IMG/VR virus record: IMGVR_UViG_3300028854_000048
Location: 1 to 24,720 of that record
Length of the DNA: 24,720 nt
Source of the DNA: a virus
Strand: one strand, 5' to 3'
The position numbers and the translations under genes were made by a program. The notes under the pieces are model-generated. The model searched no databases. It was not told the origin of the DNA and saw only the letters and a program-made list of their open reading frames with translations. Shown here in pieces: positions 7,315 to 13,811 of this stretch. Position 1 is the first letter of the stretch. Every line of letters starts with the position of its first letter.

Positions 7315-8295
7315 ATGTTTGAAGCAAAAATAATAGCGGATTCTATATGCAATGATCACCGTCTAACAACAATGCAATTGACACATCCACGAATTGTACA
7401 TTCAGAATTCAATACACATTGTGCCTTTGCTCGTAATGCATCAAGCAGCAGAGCTATTCCGTTTAAGAAAACAGTTCAAAAAGTAATGGAAGACCCATTC
7501 ATTCCAGAACATTGGGGTATCAATCAATCTGGTATGCAAGCAAACGAAGAACTAACTGGTATTAAACGTGAAAAAGCAATTGCAAAATGGCTTGAAGCAA
7601 GGGATGAGGCAGTTCGTATTGCTTCAGAAATGGCATCACAAAAATGTTTAATATGTAACGGCGAAGGTATTATAGAATCAGATTGTTGTATATGCGAAGG
7701 CACTGGTCTTGGATTAAATGTTCATAAACAAATAGTGAATAGACTTATTGAACCTTGGTCATGGATAACTGTTTGTGTAACTGGAGATTCTCACGCTTGG
7801 TCAAATTACTTTGCATTACGATGTCATCCAGATGCTCAACCAGAAATTCAAAAACAAGCATATATGGCACAAAAGGAATATTTTACTTCAACTCCACAAA
7901 TTATTAAACCGGGTGAATGGCATACACCATATATTCGTAAAGGAGAATATACAGATATTTTCAATTGGTTAGGAAAGCAAATTGGAGTTAATGCAGTATC
8001 TCCATCATTGTGCGATGCTATTATACAAATCTCCGTAGGTCGTTGTGCTAGAACTTCATATTTAACTCAAGAAGGAATACGAGATTATAACGAAGATATA
8101 AACTTATATAATAGACTTCGTTATCATGTTCCATTACACGCATCTCCGTTTGAACATGTTTGTGTAGCAGAGGGTGATGATGTAAGACACGGAAAATATA
8201 TTGGTTGGAAGGCATATAGACATATGTTAGATGGTGAATATGTAACAGATTTTAAACCAAACCACCCCGATCTTATTAATATGGAGGTAAGATAA
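7315..8295 (+). CDS. thyX: ThyX-like flavin-dependent thymidylate synthase with a DnaJ-type Zn insertion
   Basis: 326 residues, longer than typical ThyX (about 220-250). The ThyX signature RHRx7S appears as T34-H35-C36 with S44 and a following R46, so two arginines are replaced. Later family features are present: NRLIEPWSWITVCVTGDS and an FALRC...Q-EIQKQAY segment. Residues 111-131 contain two CxxCxGxG units (C111/C114 and C124/C127), a DnaJ-like zinc-binding insertion. ThyX makes dTMP from dUMP using FAD, NADPH and methylene-tetrahydrofolate. The ribosome binding site AGGAG sits just before the ATG, and a Nudix gene follows. Altered signature residues leave activity uncertain. Confidence 0.85.
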   Translation: MFEAKIIADSICNDHRLTTMQLTHPRIVHSEFNTHCAFARNASSSRAIPFKKTVQKVMEDPFIPEHWGINQSGMQANEELTGIKREKAIAKWLEARDEAVRIASEMASQKCLICNGEGIIESDCCICEGTGLGLNVHKQIVNRLIEPWSWITVCVTGDSHAWSNYFALRCHPDAQPEIQKQAYMAQKEYFTSTPQIIKPGEWHTPYIRKGEYTDIFNWLGKQIGVNAVSPSLCDAIIQISVGRCARTSYLTQEGIRDYNEDINLYNRLRYHVPLHASPFEHVCVAEGDDVRHGKYIGWKAYRHMLDGEYVTDFKPNHPDLINMEVR

Positions 8296-8299
8296 TACT

Positions 8300-8716
8300 A
8301 TGATCGCAGCGGGTGTTCTTTTTTACGCATTTAAATCCAAACATTTTTTATTTTTACTTCGTAATAACACACGAACTAAGAATACTTGGGGGCTTGTTGG
8401 AGGAAAACTAAACTCGCATGAAAATGTGTCTAATGGACTGCGTAGAGAATTATTAGAAGAAATTGGCGAGTTTCCAGAGGTATTAAAACAAATTCCCTTG
8501 GAAACATTCACCAGTATGGATGAAGAATTTACATATCATTCTTTTATTTTTGTAATTGAAAATGAATTTATTCCAACTCTTAACTCGGAACATAGTGGTT
8601 ATGCTTGGACAAATATAGAAAAATATCCAAAACCGTTACATCCGGGAATTTGGGCTAGTCTTAATACAGAAGTAATTCTTGAAAAAATAAAATTAACACA
8701 GGATTTGTGTAAATGA
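8300..8716 (+). CDS. Nudix hydrolase
   Basis: 138 residues with a complete Nudix box at 35-57: G35-x5-E41-x7-R49-E50-L-L-E53-E54-I-G56. Nudix enzymes hydrolyse nucleoside diphosphate-linked substrates using Mg2+ held by the REUXEE glutamates. In this position, after thyX, it may clean up or recycle dNTPs or another nucleotide, but the substrate cannot be told. GGAGG is embedded in the last codons of thyX, and the gene ends in an ATGA overlap with the PLP-enzyme gene, so the three form an operon. Confidence 0.9.
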   Translation: MIAAGVLFYAFKSKHFLFLLRNNTRTKNTWGLVGGKLNSHENVSNGLRRELLEEIGEFPEVLKQIPLETFTSMDEEFTYHSFIFVIENEFIPTLNSEHSGYAWTNIEKYPKPLHPGIWASLNTEVILEKIKLTQDLCK

Positions 8717-9480
8717 TAAATTTATTTGATATTACGCCAGTGGAACAATATGAAGATTATTTTGTTAAAAGAGATGATTTATTTTGTATTGCTGGAGTTC
8801 GTGGAGGTAAAGCAAGAACATGTTGGGAATTATCTCAAGGAGCTAATGGATTAGTAACATCTGGTTCTCGTCAATCACCACAAGCAAATATTGTAGCTCA
8901 TATTGCCAATAAACTTAATATACCATGTCATGTTCATACACCACTAGGAAAATTATCACCTGAATTAATTTCAGCACAAGCTGTTGGCGCTGAAATTATT
9001 CAGCATAAAGCAGGTTATAACAATGTTATTATTGCTCGTGCTAGAGAAGATGCACTAAAATTAGGATGGAGAGAAATTCCGTTTGGGATGGAATGTTCAG
9101 AAGCTATTCATCAAACAGAAAAACAAGTAATTAATATTCCATCGAATATTAATAGAATAATTATTCCTGTTGGTTCCGGTATGTCATTGGCTGGATTACT
9201 CAATGGATTAATAATTTATAATCTTGAACATATACATGTTTTAGGTATTCAAGTTGGAGCCGATCCTATAAAAAGATTAAATAAATACGCACCAATTGGA
9301 TGGCAAACACAATGTCAAATAATTAAATCAGATTTAGATTATCATACTAAAAGCGAAGAATGTTATATTGATAAAAATAAATCTGTTTTACTTGATCCAA
9401 TATATGAAGCAAAATGTTTACCATTTATTCAATTAAATGATTTATTATGGATAGTTGGAATTAGACAAACTATTTCTTAG
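8713..9480 (+). CDS. PLP-dependent enzyme of the ACC deaminase / D-cysteine desulfhydrase type (fold II)
   Basis: 255 residues. Fold-type II markers are VKRDDLF followed by GGKAR with K33 as the likely Schiff-base lysine, TSGSRQSPQAN (49-59) as the substrate/phosphate segment, and VGSGMSLAG as the PLP-phosphate glycine loop. ACC deaminases and D-cysteine desulfhydrases are about 330 residues, so this is a compact version. It could deaminate or desulfurate a small amino acid, or salvage an amino acid in the infected cell. The substrate is unknown. It starts on an ATGA overlap with the Nudix gene, and its end overlaps the convergent holin-like gene by 11 bp. Confidence 0.8.
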   Translation: MINLFDITPVEQYEDYFVKRDDLFCIAGVRGGKARTCWELSQGANGLVTSGSRQSPQANIVAHIANKLNIPCHVHTPLGKLSPELISAQAVGAEIIQHKAGYNNVIIARAREDALKLGWREIPFGMECSEAIHQTEKQVINIPSNINRIIIPVGSGMSLAGLLNGLIIYNLEHIHVLGIQVGADPIKRLNKYAPIGWQTQCQIIKSDLDYHTKSEECYIDKNKSVLLDPIYEAKCLPFIQLNDLLWIVGIRQTIS

Positions 9481-9838
9481 GTGTCTTCGAAATAGTTTTG
9501 AAGATTTCCGCTATTTTTGATGGAGAATATACAACAGTTATTAATAATGAGGCAAACCATCCAAATTCCAACAAATCTGCCGGAATAATATTATTTTTTA
9601 TGACCAAATAAGATACTAATCCCAAAGACACTAAGATAACAATCATTGAAGATATTCTGGAAGTGCTGCCAGTTCCATATTCAGTGGAAAATACACTACG
9701 CCAAAAAGGTTTATCCCAATTATTTGTCTCTGTGTGTTGAGTAGTCTGATGAATAACCACAGAAGAATTGGGTGTTAACTCTTTAGATTTATCTTCGGTT
9801 ACTTCTTTAGTAACTTCCACTGTTTTTTCATCGGCCAT
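9470..9838 (-). CDS. Two-TM membrane protein, holin-like
   Basis: 122 residues. A charged, Thr/Glu-rich N-terminal half (1-60) precedes two hydrophobic segments at about 63-80 and 91-104 and a short basic tail (KTISKTPKK). Small size, two membrane spans and a charged tail fit class II holins, but no lysin gene is adjacent, so another membrane role is possible. A canonical late promoter (TATAAATACT) sits at 9856-9863, with GAGGG before the ATG. Late expression supports a lysis or virion role. Confidence 0.65.
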   Translation of the reverse strand: MADEKTVEVTKEVTEDKSKELTPNSSVVIHQTTQHTETNNWDKPFWRSVFSTEYGTGSTSRISSMIVILVSLGLVSYLVIKNNIIPADLLEFGWFASLLITVVYSPSKIAEIFKTISKTPKK

Positions 9839-9855
9839 ATTTATACCCTCATAAG

Positions 9856-9863
9856 TATTTATA
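9856..9863 (-). promoter_or_regulatory. T4-type late promoter (TATAAATA)
   Basis: Perfect octamer TATAAATA followed by CT on the minus strand, the full T4 late consensus. Predicted +1 is near 9850, just before the GAGGG ribosome binding site of the 9838 gene. Confidence 0.7.
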
Positions 9864-9879
9864 ATTTTAGTGCAAAAAT

Positions 9880-9903
9880 AAGGAGCTATCTAAATAGCTC
9901 CTT
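9880..9903 (-). terminator. Rho-independent terminator
   Basis: Ten-bp stem AAGGAGCTAT (9880-9889) with ATAGCTCCTT (9894-9903) and a 4-nt loop. On the minus strand it is followed by a short T-rich stretch (ATTTTTG). It closes the virion gene that ends at 9927. Plus-strand TTTT also follows, so it may act in both directions. Confidence 0.75.
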
Positions 9904-9926
9904 TTAAAGTATTTAAAAATTATAGT

Positions 9927-10799
9927 TTAGATAGTGTCTAAGTATGCAGCCTTAACTCCAAGAGTTGCATAATCAGATGGAATTGGTTGATCTTTATAAA
10001 ACCATTTGTATTGATTACCTTGATATGTATTAAGATAATTCATGCTGGTTAATGTTTTAACATATTCTGTTGTTCCAGCCTGACCTTCGATAGTAACAAC
10101 AGGATTTACATTTACAATACCGGGAGTTAAAACTGTAACTGCTCCGGTTGCTACCACACCACCACCAACTGTTGGTTGGGTAAATGTAGGTGCAACAGTT
10201 TCTCCTCCAACTACAAAAACAGCCGAAGTATAACCTGCGCCGCCATTAACAACACCAGCAGATTCTACACCAAAATTGAATCCAATAATTGCTCCTGAAC
10301 CATTTCCTGTTGAATTAGCAGTTGGAATAGCAGCTACGTTTGCAGGAAGAACAGTATATCCTTGAGTTCCAGCAACCGGAGAAGACACTGAAACAATTGC
10401 TCCAGAATTAACTGTTAAGACTTTTACATTTGCATTGGAAGTATTAACACCACCAACAAGAGTAATATAATCATTTGCATTGTAACCAGAACCACCAAAA
10501 ACAATTTTTGTCGCAGCAATTGCTTTTAAATTTGCTGTTCCAGTTGCAGGAGTTGTTGGTTGTGTTCCTTCTGGAAATACTTTAACATAAGAAGTCCCGA
10601 CTACTAAGTTACCAGCACCATTTACAAAAGGAGTAAGACTGGTCCCATTAACAGTGGTTGCCATAAAACGATGTGGAGAATTTTGTTTAGATAAGTATCC
10701 AGCAGTTGATCCAGAATCGGCTGGTCCGTATACAGTTGCTTGAATCTGATGAGGAGCGTTTGCTCCTAGAAATTTTTGATTATTAATTGGGCGTCCCAT
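9927..10799 (-). CDS. Gly/Thr/Val-rich virion structural protein
   Basis: 290 residues starting MGRPINNQKFLG, an opening I associate with structural proteins of T4-like environmental phages. The middle is low-complexity Gly/Ala/Thr/Val beta-rich sequence with repeated glycine-tyrosine modules (FGGSGYNANDYITLVGG and VVNGGAGYTSAVFVVGG), as in fibre or decoration proteins. The C-terminus is aromatic (GNQYKWFYKDQPIPSDY). GAGG lies about 8 nt before the start. A candidate late promoter is at 10874-10881, and a strong terminator follows. The exact place in the virion is unknown. Confidence 0.75.
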   Translation of the reverse strand: MGRPINNQKFLGANAPHQIQATVYGPADSGSTAGYLSKQNSPHRFMATTVNGTSLTPFVNGAGNLVVGTSYVKVFPEGTQPTTPATGTANLKAIAATKIVFGGSGYNANDYITLVGGVNTSNANVKVLTVNSGAIVSVSSPVAGTQGYTVLPANVAAIPTANSTGNGSGAIIGFNFGVESAGVVNGGAGYTSAVFVVGGETVAPTFTQPTVGGGVVATGAVTVLTPGIVNVNPVVTIEGQAGTTEYVKTLTSMNYLNTYQGNQYKWFYKDQPIPSDYATLGVKAAYLDTI

Positions 10800-10873
10800 T
10801 TTGTTATACCTCTTTTCGGTTCTAACCGACTACGAGCATTGTTAAACTCATAAAACTCTTTTGGAGTCATTTG

Positions 10874-10881
10874 TATTTAGC
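10874..10881 (-). promoter_or_regulatory. Candidate late promoter (GCTAAATA)
   Basis: GCTAAATAC on the minus strand, the same octamer used before two lysis-region genes. It overlaps the end of the decayed GIY-YIG gene and would give a leader of about 70 nt for the 10799 virion gene, with a small hairpin (CGGTT/AACCG) before its ribosome binding site. Confidence 0.4.
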
Positions 10882-11267
10882 TTAAGTATTTAAAATTACA
10901 TTCTTCCAAGACTTTCTTGTAATAATATTATTTATTGTTCCAAGGGTTAAATTAAATAATACTCCTATTTCTTTTTGAGTCATTTTTGTTTCTGTATATA
11001 AACAATAAATTTCTTTTACTTGATCCTCTGATATTTTTCTAATTCAAAGGCATCCCTTTCAGTCATAAGTTCATAAATAAATTCAATTTTACTAATGTCA
11101 TTTGGAATTGATATTCCTTTTTGGTGTTTAATAAAAGCTCGATTTCCAGAACCTTTACCAATATAATAAGGTGATCCAATATCGCCGTTTTGTGATTTTT
11201 TAGACCGCAAATACATATAAACATAAAATCTATTGTCTTGGTAAAAGGTGATAGGATAAATATCCAT
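10882..11267 (-). pseudogene. Frameshifted GIY-YIG homing endonuclease
   Basis: The first part (ATG at 11267) encodes a GIY-YIG core with FYVYMYLRS, SPYYIGKGSGNRAF and a helix ending ELEKYQRIK before a stop at about 11016. In the next frame, with no stop until TAA at 10882-10884, lies a helix-turn-helix DNA-binding tail (SEDQVKEIYCLY, MTQKEIGVLF, NNIITRKSWKNV) of the kind at the C-terminus of such endonucleases. The two halves are joined by a frame change near 11020-11035, and the middle region is short, so an internal deletion with frameshift is likely. The leader is unusual and shared with the 12664 endonuclease. The N-terminal piece might still be made. Confidence 0.75.
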
Positions 11268-11323
11268 AGCTGATTGCCTCCTTGGGCGTTAGAGCAGTTG
11301 GAGATTGCATTCTCGTGAACTGC
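11265..11323 (-). promoter_or_regulatory. Structured 59-nt mRNA leader (copy A), through the start codon
   Basis: Minus-strand leader of the GIY-YIG gene. Hairpin 1 pairs GCAGTT with AACTGC and has an inner stem GAGA/TCTC. Hairpin 2 pairs GCC/GGC and holds the GGA of the Shine-Dalgarno in its loop. Predicted late +1 (11323) is the first base of hairpin 1. Aligns without gaps to 12608-12666, with compensatory changes in both stems. Confidence 0.7.
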
Positions 11324-11327
11324 ATTC

Positions 11328-11350
11328 TTATTTATCAAATGGATAAATAA
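11328..11350. promoter_or_regulatory. Back-to-back late promoters in a perfect inverted repeat
   Basis: TTATTTATC (11328-11336) and GATAAATAA (11342-11350) are exact reverse complements separated by AAATG. Each arm contains GATAAATA: the plus copy drives the Gp88-like gene (predicted +1 at 11355, at the GGAG ribosome binding site), and the minus copy drives the GIY-YIG leader (predicted +1 at 11323). Confidence 0.7.
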
Positions 11351-11366
11351 CTTAGGAGATTTAAAA

Positions 11367-12599
11367 ATGAGAGCTTGGGAAATTTTAGAGACGAAATTAA
11401 ATGGATTAACAATTATTCCTATAGATAGATTTATAGAGAAGGGTTATCCAAAAAATAATATTGAAGCCGAAGATTTGGACGAAGATGAAATACTTGATGA
11501 AGCTGATTTTGGATTGGGTTCCAAATATCGTGTAGCTCCAGAAGTAGAGTTACAAGATTATATCGGTAGAATTAAAAACAACGAACCAGATAAAATGGAT
11601 ACTTATAATCTTCCATATATTCATGGTAACAATATAGAAATTAAAAATGAATCTGGAGAAAATTATGATTTAGATGCTTTAAAAAAAGCAATTACAAGAC
11701 GCCCAACATCCTTACTCAAACAAAATGAAAAAATGAAACATAGTGATGGCACAGCCGATCAATATTATAATGTTGGTCTTCCTGCATTAAAAGGTTTAGC
11801 TGTTAATGAAGAAACTGGAGATTTTGTAGTTGTTGATACTTGTCCGGGTGCTGGTGCTTGCAAAACTTTTTGCTATGCAAAGAAAGGAAGTTATATAATG
11901 TTTAAAGCGGTAAGTATGAAACAAACCCAGACCTTGAATTTTTTATTGAACGATCCAGAGGGTTTCGCTTCTGAATTGAGTAGAGAAATTCAAAAAGCAA
12001 TTGATTATTGGGATAAATGGAGTTTAAATCCAAAGAAAAATATAGATAATATTGAAGTAAAGGTTGCAATCAGATTTCATGATAGTGGAGATTTTTTTAG
12101 TCCAGAATATATGAATATGGCATTTGGGGTAGCAAGATCATTTCCCAACAACTTGTTTTATGCATATACAAAAATTGCTTCGGCTGCTAACTCAAAAGAT
12201 AGACCAGAAAATTTTGTTTTGAATTTTAGTGCTGGTGCCTTATCAACTCAAAGCAAGTTAGTTAATATTACTGGCCCAAATGCTGCAAAATATAGTCAAG
12301 TTGTTCCTAAAGATATGTTCTTTGATTTAATTGCTCGTGAAGGAAATAAAATCATTAAGAATGCAGAAGGAGCTACTCAATTTAAAAACCCTGAAGCATG
12401 GGATGAATTCAAAGATAGATTAGCTGATAAATATAAAATTGACAAGGATACAATTTTATCATATGAAGAATTTATGGAAAAGAAAATGGCCCATGAACTA
12501 GATGGAAAAACAAAGGTAAACGTGGTGGTTGCACCGGGAGAGGGAGATATTTCGGCAACTGATCCAAACTGTATTGGAACATATTTACTTTTTCACTAA
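11367..12599 (+). CDS. Gp88-like phage protein with a capsid-targeting-like N-terminus
   Basis: 410 residues. The core has TCPGAGACKTFCYAKKGSY (C159, C165, C169), then FHDSGDFFSPEYMNMAF (238-254) and LFYAYTKIA, the set I associate with the phage Gene 88-like family, whose function is not known. The three cysteines suggest a metal or Fe-S site. The N-terminus MRAWEILET resembles a T4 capsid-targeting peptide ending in the protease motif I-x-E, and is followed by an acidic linker (EAEDLDEDEILDEADF). The gene has a late promoter and GGAG. Packaging inside the head is an inference. Confidence 0.75.
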   Translation: MRAWEILETKLNGLTIIPIDRFIEKGYPKNNIEAEDLDEDEILDEADFGLGSKYRVAPEVELQDYIGRIKNNEPDKMDTYNLPYIHGNNIEIKNESGENYDLDALKKAITRRPTSLLKQNEKMKHSDGTADQYYNVGLPALKGLAVNEETGDFVVVDTCPGAGACKTFCYAKKGSYIMFKAVSMKQTQTLNFLLNDPEGFASELSREIQKAIDYWDKWSLNPKKNIDNIEVKVAIRFHDSGDFFSPEYMNMAFGVARSFPNNLFYAYTKIASAANSKDRPENFVLNFSAGALSTQSKLVNITGPNAAKYSQVVPKDMFFDLIAREGNKIIKNAEGATQFKNPEAWDEFKDRLADKYKIDKDTILSYEEFMEKKMAHELDGKTKVNVVVAPGEGDISATDPNCIGTYLLFH

Positions 12600-12604
12600 A
12601 AATA
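12597..12604 (+). promoter_or_regulatory. Weak late promoter (TAAAAATA)
   Basis: One mismatch to TATAAATA, overlapping the stop codon of the Gp88-like gene. Predicted +1 falls at about 12610, at the 5' end of leader copy B. Confidence 0.35.
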
Positions 12605-12607
12605 AAC

Positions 12608-12666
12608 GCAGTTCGCGGTGTATCAGCACCCAACTGCTCTAATGTCATCGGAGACAATCAGCTATG
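12608..12666 (+). promoter_or_regulatory. Structured 59-nt mRNA leader (copy B), through the start codon
   Basis: Leader of the Zn-repeat endonuclease at 12664. Hairpin 1: GCAGTT 12608-12613 with AACTGC 12632-12637, inner stem GGTG/CACC. Hairpin 2: TGTC 12643-12646 with GACA 12653-12656, loop ATCGGA, so the GGAG ribosome binding site is partly paired. Homologous to 11265-11323 on the other strand. Confidence 0.7.
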
Positions 12667-13803
12667 GGTATTTATAACACCGAATATTTTAAAAAACGAG
12701 CACAAGATATACATTATGATAAATTTGATTATTCAGAAGCAATTTATATAAATTCAACTACAAAAATTAATATCATATGTAAAATTCATGGTTGTTTTGC
12801 ACAAACACCATCAAACCATTTCAAGTATGGATGTAATAAATGTGGTTATGAACAGTCTAGTTTAAAACAAAAAAGTAATATTGAAATTTTTATTCGTGAA
12901 TCAAATGTTATACATAATTTAAAATTTGATTATTCTGAATCTATATATGTAAATGAAAAAACAAAAATTATAATTATATGTCCATTTCATGGACGTTTTG
13001 AACAATGTCCTGTGTACCATAAACAGGGGCAAGGTTGTCCAAAATGCGGAAAAATTTCTTCCAAAAATAAACTATGTAAAAAACATAATGTGTTTATTAA
13101 AGAATCAGAATTAATACAAAAAATAAAATATGATTATAGTGAAACAGTGTATATTAATTCACATTCAAAAGTTACTATAATTTGCCCAATACATGGAAAA
13201 TTTGATCAGCTTGCTAAAAGTCATATCAATGGAGTTGGTTGTCCTAAATGTTTTGGAACACCATTATCAACTAAAGAGGAATTTATAATAAAGGCTAATA
13301 AAATACATGAATATAAGTATAATTATGAACATGTATTTTATACAGGAAACAAAATAAAAGTTATAATTGTTTGTCCAAATCACGGTGAATTTTTACAAAA
13401 ACCAAACTCTCATCTAACTGGCCAAGGATGTCCCATGTGCAAGGAATCGAAAGGTGAGCAAACAATAAGAAAATTTTTCTTAGAAAATAGTATTATTTTT
13501 AAACGTCAATATAAAATTAAAGATTGTAAAAACATTAGAACGTTACCTTTCGATTTTGCAATATTAAAAAATAATAAACTATATTGTTTGATAGAATATC
13601 AAGGTGAACAACATTATAGACCTTTTGCTTTTGGATCAAAAAATAAAGACTTATCCAATACTCGATATAACAGTATTGTTAAAAACGATCTAATAAAATC
13701 TACTTACTGTAAAAACAACAACATACCATTTCTTGCTATACCATATACAAAATTAGATAATTTAGATAATATCCTAAAATCATTTATACTCTCTTTAGAA
13801 TAA
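12664..13803 (+). CDS. Free-standing homing-type endonuclease with Zn repeats (DUF723-like), copy 3
   Basis: 379 residues, the longest of three paralogues because it carries four Cys/His repeats (the CPFHGRF, CPIHGKF and CPNHGEF units plus a first CKIHGCF unit) before the nuclease domain with GE, LPFDFAIL, IEYQGEQHY, KNDLIKSTYC and IPFLAIPY. Repeat number probably sets how much DNA is contacted. Translation starts at ATG 12664, ten nt after GGAG, within a structured leader shared with the GIY-YIG gene. It sits between two late genes with capsid-targeting-like N-termini. Confidence 0.8.
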   Translation: MGIYNTEYFKKRAQDIHYDKFDYSEAIYINSTTKINIICKIHGCFAQTPSNHFKYGCNKCGYEQSSLKQKSNIEIFIRESNVIHNLKFDYSESIYVNEKTKIIIICPFHGRFEQCPVYHKQGQGCPKCGKISSKNKLCKKHNVFIKESELIQKIKYDYSETVYINSHSKVTIICPIHGKFDQLAKSHINGVGCPKCFGTPLSTKEEFIIKANKIHEYKYNYEHVFYTGNKIKVIIVCPNHGEFLQKPNSHLTGQGCPMCKESKGEQTIRKFFLENSIIFKRQYKIKDCKNIRTLPFDFAILKNNKLYCLIEYQGEQHYRPFAFGSKNKDLSNTRYNSIVKNDLIKSTYCKNNNIPFLAIPYTKLDNLDNILKSFILSLE

Positions 13804-13806
13804 ATA
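13799..13806 (+). promoter_or_regulatory. T4-type late promoter (AATAAATA), start codon at +1
   Basis: AATAAATAC with five bases before the ATG at 13812, which therefore falls exactly on the predicted +1. No ribosome binding site is present between them, so a leaderless late mRNA is predicted. Confidence 0.5.
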
Positions 13807-13811
13807 CCATC

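Noticed and set aside
10799-10870. A 34-codon minus-strand frame starting at 10870 ahead of the virion gene
   Set aside because: Its ATG lies just upstream of the predicted late +1, there is no ribosome site, and it overlaps the start of the virion gene in another frame. It is more likely leader sequence.
11265-12666. A complete group I intron around the endonuclease genes
   Set aside because: Only a P4-P5-like resemblance is seen in the leaders. No P7/P3 core or splice-site context is visible after either gene, and the flanking genes are not interrupted.
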